DNA from: Prostheceraeus crozeri
Lineage: Eukaryota > Platyhelminthes > Polycladida > Euryleptidae
DNA length: 64,000 bases
Assembly (NCBI GenBank): GCA_907163375.1
Contig: CAJQUW010010320.1
Location: 124,001-188,000, forward strand
Direction: 5' to 3'
The notes beneath the pieces were generated by a model, which had not been told where the DNA came from, made no database searches, and was given only the letters and a program-made list of their open reading frames with translations. Made by a program: the position numbers and the translations under genes. Shown piece after piece: positions 1 to 12,700 of this stretch (position 1 is its first letter; each line of letters begins with the position of its first letter).

Positions 1-346
1 ACGTGTTCACCTCTTGGACAGCAAATCACATATAAATTCACGACAGGAAAGTGAAGAGCTCCAAGATTTCTTTAGTTCTTTCTTTGGATGCGGAATAATC
101 GGAGTCATGTCACACCAGGACTTTTTTCCTTACTCCCTTTAGCTTGTTAGATAATGAATAACACCCGCTTTCACCGGATATTTATCAAAATCCAATGCGC
201 CTAAATATTACACATGGCAGCTATTGAACTTGGTCTTGAATAGTCCGGAATTACTGAGACAAGAGATATCTGCATATCGGGATACCGTAAAACAGCGGTA
301 GACTGGCGATGAGGTGAAGATAAAACATCTGGTTTCATAAGAATGA

Positions 347-352
347 TTTATT
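347..352 (-). promoter_or_regulatory. Candidate polyadenylation signal of DDX23
   Basis: A canonical AATAAA (minus strand) lies about 17 bases after the DDX23 stop codon, which would give a very short 3' UTR. Other AATAAA copies in AT-rich sequence further downstream could also be used, so the real cleavage site is unknown. Confidence 0.45.
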
Positions 353-368
353 GCCAATGTTTAACAAG

Positions 369-595
369 TCAGTGCAAGAAAATAGTCTCGTCTTGACGAC
401 GTTTCTTAGAGAACTGTCCAGGCTTAGTTAAAGCGTCAGGATGTTTATCAAGTTCTTTGGGGATAGTGGAGACCGGGGATTCCAAAATAGCTTGCCGAAG
501 ATCATAGTAGACACCAGCATCATCCTTTGTCAAGAATGTCACCGCTACACCTGTTTTACCAGCACGACCAGTTCGACCGATACGGTGAGTGTAAT
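369..595 (-). CDS. DDX23: DDX23/PRP28 helicase, last coding exon (motif VI and C-terminus)
   Basis: DDX23 (yeast Prp28, U5-100K) is the DEAD-box protein that helps exchange U1 for U6 at the 5' splice site before spliceosome activation, in the nucleus. Read on the minus strand after a TTTCAG acceptor, the exon encodes motif VI ([11 protein letters not shown]), then [17 protein letters not shown] and a tail with [17 protein letters not shown] and the end QDETIFLH. This follows the human C-terminus closely (VAITFLTKEDSAVFYEL, ILESPVS, KKRREETIFA). The first two bases complete an Asp codon opened by the exon at 19365-19648, so the phase fits. The TGA stop is at 369-371. The intron before this exon is 18.8 kb, mostly a 102-bp satellite. 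Identification is from family knowledge and is very secure. Confidence 0.96.
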
Positions 596-1690
596 CTGAA
601 ACAAGAGGTGAATCAGTGTTTGGAGATTTAGTGCACAGAAAACATGATACGGAGAAAAGGTCGATTCAGTTAGCAATTGTCAAAATTGATTGTATTAAGC
701 ACAGAATTAGACAGGTCGTCTCTTGCTCTGTTTGTTTAGAAAGGAACACCGTAGTATGTAGTGCTAATGAAATGGCACAATCTGCTGACATAATACCATA
801 GCTATCGAACAATGAGCAGCCAGTCCATTGTTAAACACCCAGCAACGAGACGCAGACCATAGAGTAGGTATATTAGGTAGAGTGGTAACTCCGCATTTAG
901 TAAATCCCCAATGTGTATACACTTCCGATTTTATTAAATGAACTCATGGGAGATACAGGTGGTATTGTCACCAAATGTGTTATATGTATATTTTTGCAGT
1001 TTTGCAGAAATTGCAACGGAATTGACTGATCATGATAGCATAAAGCAGAAGGAAATGATGGTATCTCACAGATTCTCATGACAGCCTTGGAGATTCAATG
1101 TTTGATGGGTTCCTTTTACTTTCATACTGAACCTCAAGAGTATTTTCTTAAGCGTGATCATATCACAGCTGCAACCTGCCACTGGCACAGCAAAATCACA
1201 TAATCAAAGACAATGATTTCATTTAACTTTGAAAGATGCAAATGGTTCCACATCACTATTCAGATTCAAGAAATGAGACATGAATTTAATGAATCATAAA
1301 ATCAAACCGGTGAAAATTGAATTTTAAAACTTGACATTTCAGCCAAGAAAGCAGGAATGATATCGCGACATTTCATGAAGACTCCCATTATAATACAATT
1401 CATGAAATTCTCTTGATAATCAGTTTGATTTCCGGTTAGTTAGGATGCTTCTCAGCAAATATTCATTTCTTTTGATATCCAACCTGTTTCATACTACTTA
1501 TAAAGAGGATGCCATCTCGGTAGTATATAAATTGGCAAATTTTGACTTTTTCATAAGTGTTCAAATAATTTTTTGGACCACGGGAACGAAATCTCCGCAA
1601 AAAACTGAATCTTTTCATATAAAAATTTTCACTGTATACAGATACTTTTTGAGTCGACACTCTCTCTACCTATATATCCCTACTCTATGA
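596..1690. other. Intron sequence, nothing recognised
   Basis: Beginning (on the gene's strand, the end) of the 18.8-kb final DDX23 intron. AT-rich, with only short chance open frames on both strands. No transposon end, RNA gene or tandem repeat was seen. Confidence 0.5.
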
Positions 1691-1699
1691 CGCAGACAA

Positions 1700-2165
1700 T
1701 GTCTTAAGTTCTCTAGAGAAGTTTGTGAATAATTTTTCGTGCGCCTGCTAACTTCTTTAATGATGTTCGGAAGGACCAACTTGATCGACGATACTTGTGC
1801 ACAATTATCTGATATCTTCGAATCTGAAGGAATCGTGGCGATCGAAGAATTTTGAAGGAATTCATAGCAATCCGAAGAATTTCCTTGCATTGAACATAGA
1901 GATAGTGAATATAGGGGATGATAACACGGATATCTATGATTTCTATAAGATATCTAAGGGACGCTCAATTCACATAACAGACACTGGACTGGATACCGGT
2001 GACTTTGGTAGACTTGATTGAAAACGATGGTATGTATCTTGATAAAACCATGGAACCAGTTGCAAACAATTCACCTCATTATTGTAAAATATATCAGAAT
2101 CCAGCTCAATTGATTGCTGTAATCATAATTGATAATTGTAATGTAGGTTTGACCCGTCAAGAACG
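1700..2165. repeat. Dispersed repeat copy, probable source of the 102-bp satellite monomer
   Basis: Part of this segment (about 1705-1870, minus strand) resembles 23270-23420 and 61985-62155 on the plus strand, sharing phrases such as ATTCCTTCAGATTCGAAG and CAAACTTCTCT. A second part (about 1930-2130) resembles 29960-30150, sharing AAGATATCTAAGGGACG and a following Ile/Asp-rich stretch. Positions 1875-1925 (AAGAATTTCCTTGCATTGAA, then CATAGAGATAGTGA and TAGGGGATGATAA) match the core of the 102-bp satellite unit with only a few differences. No coding capacity is evident, and the family's ends are not defined. Confidence 0.7.
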
Positions 2166-2217
2166 AGTTTTGTCACTTCATGATTGATAATGTGATTTCG
2201 AAGTGCAGCAGTATAAG

Positions 2218-3340
2218 CAAGGTTGGGTCTTGGGTTCACTCTCGGGTTTTGGGTAGTCTTGGGGGGTACCCAAGAATCTTGGGGTGCGGATCCCCCCCCC
2301 AATAGTAAAGAAATTGACCATGAATGATCAGTTACGGTTTTCTTGGAAAGATTCTGCCTAATGACCACATCATGTCATAGCAAGTCATCTACATGTAAGC
2401 TTACATGTATATACATGTAAATATGTAACCTACTTCAACCGTACGATTGGTCTTTCTATGATAAAACTGTGCTATCATCAACTTTGATATAGACCTACCG
2501 TAAATGCCCATCTGATAGTTTGTTTAATTATCTTTTTAAACTATGCTTTGATTACCTATGGCTTCCTTGTGAATTTAATCCATTATGCTAGATGTAATGC
2601 ATATTGTGTTAGACAGAATTTTGTATATACCATTTTGCGTGAAATAAAACAAATAATACATCAAAAAATGCAATGGATTAAACCAATACCTGCATAACGC
2701 TTATGCTGTTAAATTGGTAGCCTACAACAATTCGCAGATAACTTGCCTCTTGCCCTGAAAGTTAAAAACTTCGGCCTATATTGTTTATTCTACTATTAGG
2801 CTACATGTATTAAAAATAGAAAGATATCGGTATCATTTAATGCAGTGACATTCTTTGATGATTGCTTCTTACAATTAGCAAAAATATCGTTATATCTACA
2901 TTTGTGCTATTTTCGTCCTATACGAGGCCTATGTTATGTGTGTTTCGTTTCTCGATCAGACATGTTGTAAGGAATGTAGCTTAGTCATGCATGTTATTCT
3001 AATTAGGAAATTATTAGGCTGTAGACGCAAACAGGGTTGATGATATTTAGCCCAGAGATAACCTATGACGATAATTAAAACTTTTAGCTGAATATTAATA
3101 AGGCCTCAATTCCGCAATAACAAATTCATGTAATAAATAGTAATTAATATGAGCATTGGATACATATTACTTGGATAGCAATATGTATAATATGGCATGA
3201 TTCAAAATATCTTCATGCAATTTTAAATCTCAATCAAAATCCAGAAGATCTTGTGGAAATTGTTCCACTTCAATAGAGAAATAGCCACTCTTGGGTCTAC
3301 TCTTGGGGGGTACCCAAGCCCAAGTTTGGACCCAACCTTG
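2218..3340. mobile_element. Non-autonomous hAT-type element with TTGGGT-rich ends
   Basis: The element is bounded by a perfect 12-bp inverted repeat, CAAGGTTGGGTC at 2218-2229 and its complement at 3329-3340. It is flanked by GTATAAG on both sides (2211-2217 and 3341-3347), with the eighth base differing, which suits the 8-bp target duplications of hAT transposons. About 75 bp inside the left end and 55 bp inside the right end are packed with TTGGGT, CTTGGG and GGTACC(C) words in both orientations. The interior is AT-rich with no transposase. I infer a deletion derivative or MITE that depends on a hAT transposase. Confidence 0.75.
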
Positions 3341-3347
3341 GTATAAG

Positions 3348-5023
3348 ACACTTAGTGTCATTACCGCATCAAGTGCATTTTTGTCGGTATGAATGCGTAA
3401 ACTGTTGCTCTTTACCGAATCAGCTGCAGCCTTATCGTTTCAAATTCAAAATGAAAGTAATACAGACACAGCTTTATCTTCATTCTTTTAGCCGCTAGAG
3501 CCACAGTCATTCAAATTGCTTATAAACATCAACTGACTAGTATGTGCACATCAAAGCCATGCGTCATTCTTCTTTTTTCCAAATGGCTGGTCTTTTTCGA
3601 AGGACTGCATGTCCTTCGAATTTGCTGCATCTTCAACCTGGCAAATGGGGGAATGAGATTGACTACTAAACCGAATGGTTCGATTCATGCAGAAGGCCTA
3701 CAGAACGGACACTGCACGTGTTTGTCAGCTGTGTTCGTGTAGATGATAAAGTCCAATTCAACAATAAATCTTAGAAAAACATAAAATAAATCGATCATGA
3801 GATCCATCGATGATTGTGTAATGACTCCTAGTCATGGAAGAATATACGCCAAGAGTTCTTGATCGTTCTCAGGAAGACAGACACTTGTTCAAGCCTTTTT
3901 ACTATCGTTATTTGCGTCTGATACATTCTTTCCCTCAGTGTATAGCTATTTAACCAATTAATTTTCGATTTAATACAATCAATTGCTTAACTCATCAATT
4001 TGTTGATATGGTGAGAAATTATAGGACATTTATTTTGATCTCATCAAAATTCTTGCTGGCTTAGGCAGGATGTATTATCATTGAGCATTTAACATTCTCA
4101 TACGATGATGAAAGTCATCCCAGTAGCCATTTATAATAGAATATAATGCTTACTAATTTAAATTATTAGTTAAAGTAGTCCTAAGGAGGACTGATGGCGT
4201 TCTCCAATCCGCAAGTGTACAAAGGCAATGCTACTGTAACCATTGGATTAATCAGTTCTTAAAAGAACTCAATGTAGCTTTCTCGTGGCAACGAATTAAA
4301 ATTGATCAGCTTTGGCCCAATATCTGGTAAAAATGGAAATCTTAAGACTTGTAATACTACTCATTCTTGCTGTTAATATATTAATACCATAGATTCCAAA
4401 CACTACCGTATACACGTTCAAAACAGACTTCTAATATACTGTACCGACTACAGATGCTGATAGTGGAAATAAAATAAGACAATGGTCACCATAGGTTAAA
4501 GAAATTAGAAATGGATATTATAAAACAACAGGAAACCGATGAATAAAAATTGGAAAAGTGGAGGTAAAATATGGAAATACAACGATGCTACTAAACTGAT
4601 TACAAGTGAACTATATCTGACACTACTCGAAGTGGATAATGGTAAGAGTGTATAAGTGGAAAGTGGATAATGGAGGTAAACAATAGAACTACAATGACAC
4701 TCTACTACACCGAAAGCAATGAAACTATACACACTATACCTAAGACTACACATGGAAAATACTATTTCTTCACTTGAATTTGTTATCGCCAGTTTCTTCA
4801 TCCGTCTATAGTACTTCATGTAATTCCACATTTCTTCATTTGAAATACAATACATCGACCACTACTTCAGTTACCGATTAAGGGATATAAAACATAATAC
4901 TGCAGTCCGTCAGTCATCAGCAGATACTCGTCTAATTTTTAACATGAAATTTTCACATTTGACGTCTTTGTTTTCTTCAAAAGAAAGCGGTCACTTCTAA
5001 CCATGTAGTCAGTTCAGAAACCC
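3348..5023. other. Intron sequence, nothing recognised
   Basis: AT-rich non-coding stretch of the final DDX23 intron. A small hairpin (CGAAGGACTGCATGTCCTTCG spread over about 3598-3620) and a purine-biased segment near 4500-4760 are the only visible structure. No genes were identified. Confidence 0.45.
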
Positions 5024-5272
5024 GCTCTGGCTGCCAGACTATAAGGTTTACATCATTCTGTGAAAGTGTCAGTTTCGGCCTCGTTCCCTGCACAAACTCG
5101 TGCTGGCTGTCGGACTATGAGGTGCACATCATTCTGTGAAAGTGTCATTTTCGGCCTCGTTCCCTGCACAAACTCGTGCTGGCTGCTGCCGGACTATGAG
5201 GTGTACATCATTCTGTGAAAGTGTCAGTTTCGGCCTCGTTCCCTGCACAAACTCGTGCTGCCTGCCGGACTA
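5024..5272 (+). repeat. Short tandem array of a ~77-bp unit related to the ends of the palindrome at 60637-61452
   Basis: About three and a third copies of a 76-79 bp unit run head to tail. Each contains ACATCATTCTGTGAAAGTGT, TCGTTCCCTGCACAAACTCG and GGACTAT. The same word order (GAGGTGTAC, TGTGAAAG, CTCGTTCCCTGCACAA, GGACTA) closes each arm of the large palindrome at 60637-61452, so this looks like a tandem expansion of that element's terminal segment. No coding potential is apparent. Confidence 0.7.
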
Positions 5273-5484
5273 CTCCTTGTGTGGCCGCTCCGATTGAAAC
5301 ACATACAAACATTTTCACAGCGCGACTGCAGCGCAGCTCAAAGGCTGGTGATGTGGCTTTGCCCTTACTGTTGCAAACGGTGATGTCATTTTGCAGTGGA
5401 AATGTCCATACTTTATATGAAACGAATGATTAGCTTCTTGATCGGTCAAACTTATAATAAATACGCCCTTGCAAAGTTGTTGGA

Positions 5485-5595
5485 AGATCAGTGCCGTGTG
5501 CACCTCGAAGTATATCATCGATGTTTGATTTCAAATAAATTGTCTTTCAATATTCACTGATTTTCCCATTATCTGATCTAAAACCTCCCCCAGTG
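5485..5595. repeat. Fragment of the dispersed repeat also seen at 30190-30290
   Basis: The phrases TATATCATCGATGT, AAATTGT and TGATTTTCCCATTA(T/C)CTGAT occur in the same order here and at 30208-30280. This is a diverged fragment of the same dispersed family as 1700-2165. Confidence 0.5.
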
Positions 5596-6045
5596 CAAAT
5601 AAGTCATTTGGACCACCAGACTTTATTCAAGAATTCAAGAGCGATGAAGCGATACAACATACGCATGATTTATTTCCGGCCTTGAATTATTCAATTTTCA
5701 TTGAGCGAAAATTTAAGGCTATTTTAATCACTATGATGTTTTCATATTCACCGAAGAAATCTATATAGATTTCGTATCAAATTATGTACCTATCAATGAT
5801 GTTCCTGAATTGTCCAATATTGTAGGACTTTACAATTGTGGAAAGACACCTATCATCACCGATTGGTTTGCTTTTTGTTCAATACAATCTTGGCATTTTA
5901 CATGTATCACTGACATCACAATCACATTTTATCTGTTCGTTGGAGTTTTGATCATATTCTGAAGGCCTCGCTTTCAAGTGAGGGTTTTATCATGAGATGT
6001 CTATTGAGAGATAAAAGCAAATTAGCATCGGTAACCACTCACTCC
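5596..6045. other. Intron sequence, nothing recognised
   Basis: AT-rich non-coding stretch between two clusters of the ~77-bp unit. No features were identified. Confidence 0.45.
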
Positions 6046-6181
6046 GATGAGGCGCAGAAACTCATCCTGTTCCCTGCAGAAACTCATGCTGCCGGAGGAT
6101 GAGGTGTACATCATTCTGTGAAAGTCTCATTGTCGGCCTCGTTTCCTGCAGAAACTCATGCTGCCGGACTATGAGGCGCAC
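6046..6181 (+). repeat. Second, partial cluster of the ~77-bp unit
   Basis: Nearly two diverged copies of the unit at 5024-5272 (GATGAGGTGTACATCATTCT, then GGCCTCGTTTCCTGCAGAAA). They have lost a few bases relative to that cluster (CTGCAGAAACTCATGCTGCC for CTGCACAAACTCGTGCTGGC). Same orientation as the first cluster. Confidence 0.65.
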
Positions 6182-6770
6182 TTGGAAAGACAACACTGGT
6201 TGCACTTTTCCACCAAGATTTTGATAATGGATCTTCAAACGATTCTTGCTTAAGTTTCAATATTTTCACTTGAAAATCATCACCGATACAATTACCAGTT
6301 ATCACTTATTCCATGACTTGAGGAAAAGAAAATTTATATCAAAATTTTTCTAAAAAGAGTCCACAATTCTCCAAAAACACTGTTGGATCGATTTTAGCAA
6401 GCAAATCTTTTTGCGATAAGCCTCTTAATTGCATAAAAAACAAACATGTATAAATGTACAGAATCCATACTAACAGTCATTGATAATACAATGTTAGTAC
6501 GTAAACAACATTAACCACTGGCAGTTGATATTTCAGCTGTTATCGACAGCTGGATTTTCTTGTATGAGTTTTGTAATTCTTTAGTCTATCTTGATTGCGT
6601 CCAGAATAGTTTTTCAACATATTCCCTTACTGGATGATGTGTGTATTAGCTAGAGTACCGCAGTAATGCATTTAAAAGTAAAATGAATTGTTTTACAACT
6701 TGTTTCACAGTTTCATCAACATATGCACAAACTATCGCTATTTATCAAGCTTATACAACAGTTACCGGGC
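6182..6770. other. Intron sequence, nothing recognised
   Basis: AT-rich sequence leading into the 102-bp satellite. The long open frame of the satellite extends back into this stretch by chance. No inverted repeat to the other side of the array was recognised. Confidence 0.45.
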
Positions 6771-9700
6771 TGAAAGATCCAGTTCTATGGTCGCTTCATT
6801 AAGAAATTTCCTTGCATTCAACATAGAGATGGTGACTGTAGGGGATGATAAATGTCATACAGCGACAACACATAAAAGATCCAGTTCTATGGTCGCTTCA
6901 TTAAGAAATTTCCTTGCATTCAACATAGAGATGGTGACTGTAGGGGATGATAAATGTCATACAGCGACAACACATGAAAGATCCAGTTCTATGGTCGCTT
7001 CATTAAGAAATTTCCTTGCATTCAACATAGAGATGGTGACTGTAGGGGATGATAAATGTCATACAGCGACAACACATGAAAGATCCAGTTCTATGGTCGC
7101 TTCATTAAGAAATCTCCTTGCATTGAACATAGAGATGGTGACTGTAGGGGATGATAAATGTCATACAGCGACAACACATGAAAGATCCAGTTCTATGGTC
7201 GCTTCATTAAGAAATTTCCTTGCATTCAACATAGAGATGGTGACTGTAGGGGATGATAAATGTCATACAGCGACAACACATAAAAGATCCAGTTCTATGG
7301 TCGTTTCATTAAGAAATTTCCTTGCATTCAACATAGAGATGGTGACTGTAGGGGATGATAAATGTCATAGAGCGACAACACATGAAAGATCCAGTTCTAT
7401 GGTCGCTTCATTAAGAAATTTCCTTGCATTGAACATAGAGATGGTGACAGGTGGGGATGATAAATGTCATACAGCGACAACACATTAAAGATCTAGTTTT
7501 ATGGTCGCTTCATTAAGAAATTACCTTGAATTGAACATAGAGATGGTGACTGTAGGGGAAGATAAATGTCATAGAGCGACAACACATGAAAGATCCAGTT
7601 CTATGGTCGCTTCATTAAGAAATTTCCTTGCATTGAACATAGAGATGGTGACTGTAGGGGATGATATATGTCATAGAGCGACAACACATAAAAGATCCAG
7701 TTCTATGGTCGCTTCATTAAGAAATTTCCTTGTATTCAACATAGAGATGGTGACTGTAGGGGATGATAAATGTCATAGAGCGACAACACATGAAAGATCC
7801 AGTTCTATGGTCGTTTCATTAAGAAATTTCCCTGCATTCAACATAGAGATGGTGACTGTAGGGGATGATAAATGTCATCAGCGACAACACATGAAAGATC
7901 CAGTTCTATGGTCGCTTCATTAAGAAATTTCCTTGCATTCAACATAGAGATGGTGACTGTAGGGGATGATAAATGTCATACAGCGACAACACATGAAAGA
8001 TCCAGTTCTATGGTCGCTTCATTAAGAAATTTCCTTGCATTGAACATAGAGATGGTGACTGTAGGGGATGATAAATGTCATACAGCGACAACACATGAAA
8101 GATCCAGTTCTATGGTCGCTTCATTAAGAAATTTCCGTGCATTGAACATAGAGATGGTGACTGTAGGGGATGATAAATGTCATACAGCGACAACACATGA
8201 AAGATCCAGTTCTATGGTCGCTTCATTAAGAAATTTCCTTGCATTCAACATAGAGATGGTGACTGTAGGGGATGATAAATGTCATACAGCGACAACACAT
8301 GAAAGATCCAGTTCTATGGTCGCTTCATTAAGAAATTTCCTTGCATTCAACAAAGAGATGATGACTGTAGGGGATGATAAATGTCATACAGCGACAACAC
8401 ATGAAAGATCCAGTTCTATGGTCGCTTCATTAAGAAATCTCCTTGCATTCAACATAGAGATGGTGACTGTAGGGGATGATAAATGTCATACAGCGACAAC
8501 ACATAAAAGATCCAGTTCTATGGTCGCTTCATTAAGAAATTTCCTTGCATTCAACATAGAGATGGTGACTGTAGGGGATGATAAATGTCATAAAGCGACA
8601 ACACATGAAAGATCCAGTTCTATGGTCGCTTCATTAAGAAATTTCCTTGCATTCAACATAGAGATGGTGACTGTAGGGGATGATAAATGTCATACAGCGA
8701 CAACACATAAAAGATCCAGTTCTATGGTCGTTTCATTAAGAAATTTCCTTGCATTCAACATAGAGATGGTGACTGTACGGGATGATAAATGTCATAGAGC
8801 GACAACACATTAAAGATCCAGTTCTATGGTCGTTTCATTAAGAAATTTCCTTGCATTGAACATAGAGATGGTGACTGTAGGGGATGATAAATGTCATACA
8901 GCGACAACACATGAAAGATCCAGTTCTATGGTCGCTTCATTAAGAAATTTCCTTGCATTCAACATAGAGATGGTGACTGTAGGGGATGATAAATGTCATA
9001 GAGCGACAACACATGAAAGATCCAGTTCCATCGTTGCTTCATTAAGACATTTCCTTGCACTGAACATAGAGATGGTGACTGTAGGGGATGATAAATGTCA
9101 TACAGCGACAACACATGAAAGATCCAGTTCTATGGTTGCTTCATTAAGACATTTCTTTGCATTCAACATAGAGATGGTGACTGTAGGGGATGATAAATGT
9201 CATACAGCGACAACACATGAAAGATCCAGTTCTATGGTCGCTTCATTAAGAAATTTCCTTGCATTCAACATAGAGATGTTGACTGTAGGGGATGATAAAT
9301 GTCATACAGCGACAACACATGAAAGATCCAGTTCTATGATCGTTTCATTAAGAAATTTCCTTGCATTCAACATAGAGATGGTGACTGTAGGGGATGATAA
9401 ATGTCATACAGCGACAACACATGAAAGATCCAGTTCTATGGTCGCTTCATTAAGAAATTTCCTTGCATTCAACATAGAGATGGTGACTGTAGCGGATGAT
9501 AAATGTCATACAGCGACAACACATGAAAGATCCAGTTCTATGGTCGCTTCATTAAGAAATTTCCTTGCATTCAACATAGAGATGGTGACTGTAGGGGATG
9601 ATAAATGTCATACAGCGACAACACATGAAAGATCCAGTTCTATGGTCGCTTCATTAAGAAATTTCCTTGCATTCAACATAGAGATGGTGACTGTAGGGGA

Positions 9701-12700
9701 TGATAAATGTCATACAGCGACAACACATGAAAGATCCAGTTCTATGGTCGCTTCATTAAGAAATTTCCTTGCATTCAACATAGAGATGGTGACTGTAGGG
9801 GATGATAAATGTCATACAGCGACAACACATGAAAGATCCAGTTCTATGGTCGCTTCATTAAGAAATTTCCTTGCATTCAACATAGAGATGGTGACTGTAT
9901 AGGATGATAAATGTCATAGAGCGACAACACATGAAAGATCCAGTTCTATGGTCGCTTCATTAAGAAATTTCCTTGCATTCAACATAGAGATGGTGACTGT
10001 AGGGGATGATAAATGTCATACAGCGACAACACATGAAAGATCCAGTTCTATGGTCGCTTCATTAAGAAATTTCCTTGCATTCAACATAGAGATGGTGACT
10101 GTAGGGGATGATAAATGTCATACAGCGACAACACATGAAAGATCCAGTTCTATGGTCGCTTCATTAAGAAATTTCCTTGCATTCAACATAGAGATGGTGA
10201 CTGTAGGCGATGATAAATGTCATACAGCGACAACACATGAAAGATCCAGTTCTATGGTCGCATCATTAAGAAATTTCCTTGCATTCAACATAGAGATGGT
10301 GACTGTAGGGGATGATAAATGTCATACAGCGACAACACATGAAAGATCCAGTTCTATGGTCGTTTCATTAAGAAATTTCCTTGCATTCAACATAGAGATG
10401 GTGACTGTAGGGGATGATAAATGTCATACAGCGACAACACATGAAAGATCCAGTTCTATGGTCGCTTCATTCAGAAATTTTCCTGCATTCAACATAGAGA
10501 TGCTGACTGTAGGGCATGATAAATGTCATACAGCGACAACACATGAAAGATCCAGTTCTATGGTCGCTTCATTAAGAAATTTCCTTGCATTCAACATAGA
10601 GATGGTGACTGTAGGGGATGATAAATGTCATACAGCGACAACACATGAAAGATCCAGTTCTATGGTCGCTTCATTAAGAAATCTCCTTGATTTCAACATA
10701 GAGATGGTGACTGTAGGGGATGATAAATGTCATACAGCGACAACACATGAAAGATCCAGCTCTATGGTCGCTTCATTAAGAAATTTCCTTGCATTGAACA
10801 TAGAGATGGTGACTGTAGGGGATGATAAATGTCATAGAGCGACAACACATGAAAGATCAAGTTCTATGGTCGCTTCATTAAGAAATTTCCTTGCATTGAA
10901 CATAGAGATGGTGACTGTAGGGGATGATAAATGTCATACAGCGACAACACATGAAAGATCCAGTTCTATGGTCGCTTCATTAAGAAATTTCCTTGCATTC
11001 AACATAGAGATGGTGACTGTAGGGGATGATAAATGTCATACAGCGACAACACATAAAAGATCCAGTTCCATGGTCGCTTCATTAAGAAATCTCCTTGCAT
11101 TCAACATAGAGATGGTGACTGTAGGGGATGATAAATGTCATACAGCGACAACACATGAAAGATCCAGTTCTATGGTCGCTTCATTAAGAAATCTCCTTGC
11201 ATTCAACATAGAGATGGTGACTGTAGGAGATGATAAATGTCATAGAGCGACAACACATGAAAGATCCAGTTCTATGGTCGCTTCATTAAGAAATTTCCTT
11301 GCATTCAACATAGAGATGGTGACTGTAGGGGATGATAAATGTCATACAGCGACAACACATGAAAGATCCAGTTCTATGGTCGCTTCATTAAGAAATTTCC
11401 TTGCATTCAACATAGAGATGGTGACTGTAGGGGATGATAAATGTCATACAGCGACAACACATGAAAGATCCAGTTCTATGGTCGCTTCATTAAGAAATTT
11501 CCTTGCATTCAACATAGAGATGGTGACTGTAGGGGATGATAAATGTCATACAGCGACAACACATGAAAGATCCAGTTCTATGGTCGCTTCATTCAGAAAT
11601 TTCCTTGCATTCAACATAGAGATGGTGACTGTAGGGGATGATAAATGTCATACAGCGACAACACATGAAAGATCCAGTTCTATGGTCGCTTCATTAAGAA
11701 ATTTCCTTGCATTCAACATAGAGATGGTGACTGTAGGGGATGATAAATGTCATACAGCGACAACACATGAAAGATCCAGTTCTATGGTCGCTTCATTAAG
11801 AAATTTCCTTGCATTCAACATAGAGATGGTGACTGTAGGGGATGATAAATGTCATACAGCGACAACACATGAAAGATCCAGTTCTATGGTCGCTTTATTA
11901 AGAAATTTCCTTGCATTCAACATAGAGATGGTGACTGTAGGGGATGATAAATGTCATACAGCGACAACACATGAAAGATCCAGTTCTATGGTCGCTTCAT
12001 TAAGAAATTTCCTTGCATTCAACATAGAGATGGTGACTGTAGGGGATGATAAATGTCATAGAGCGACAACACATGAAAGATCCAGTTCTATGGTCGCTTC
12101 ATTAAGAAATTTCCTTGCATTCAACATAGAGATGGTGACTGTAGGGCATGATAAATGTCATACAGCGACAACACATGAAAGATCAAGTTCTATGGTTGCT
12201 TCATTAAGAAATCTCCTTGCATTCAACATAGAGATGGTGACTGTAGGGGATGATAAATGTCATACAGCGACAACACATGAAAGATCCAGTTCTATGGTCG
12301 CTTCATTAAGAAATTTCCTTGTATTGAACATAGAGATGGTGACACTAGGGGATGACAAATGTCATACAGCGACAACACATGAAAGATCCAGTTCTATGGT
12401 CGCTTCATTAAGAAATTTCCTTGCATTGAACATAGAGATGGTGACACTAGGGGATGATAAATGTCATACAGCGACAACACATGAAAGATCCAGTTCTATG
12501 GTCGCTTCATTAAGAAATTTCCTTGCATTGAACATAGAGATGGTGACACTAGGGGATGATAAATGTCATACAGCGACAACACATGAAAGATCCAGTTCTA
12601 TGGTCGCTTCATTAAGAAATTTCCTTGCATTCAACATAGAGATGGTGACACTAGGGGATGATAAATGTCATACAGCGACAACACATGAAAGATCAAGTTC

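Noticed and set aside
4505-4855. 116-codon minus-strand frame rich in Ser, Tyr and Phe.
   Set aside because: It reflects purine-biased DNA on the plus strand; no motif, no splice context and no homologue that I recognise.
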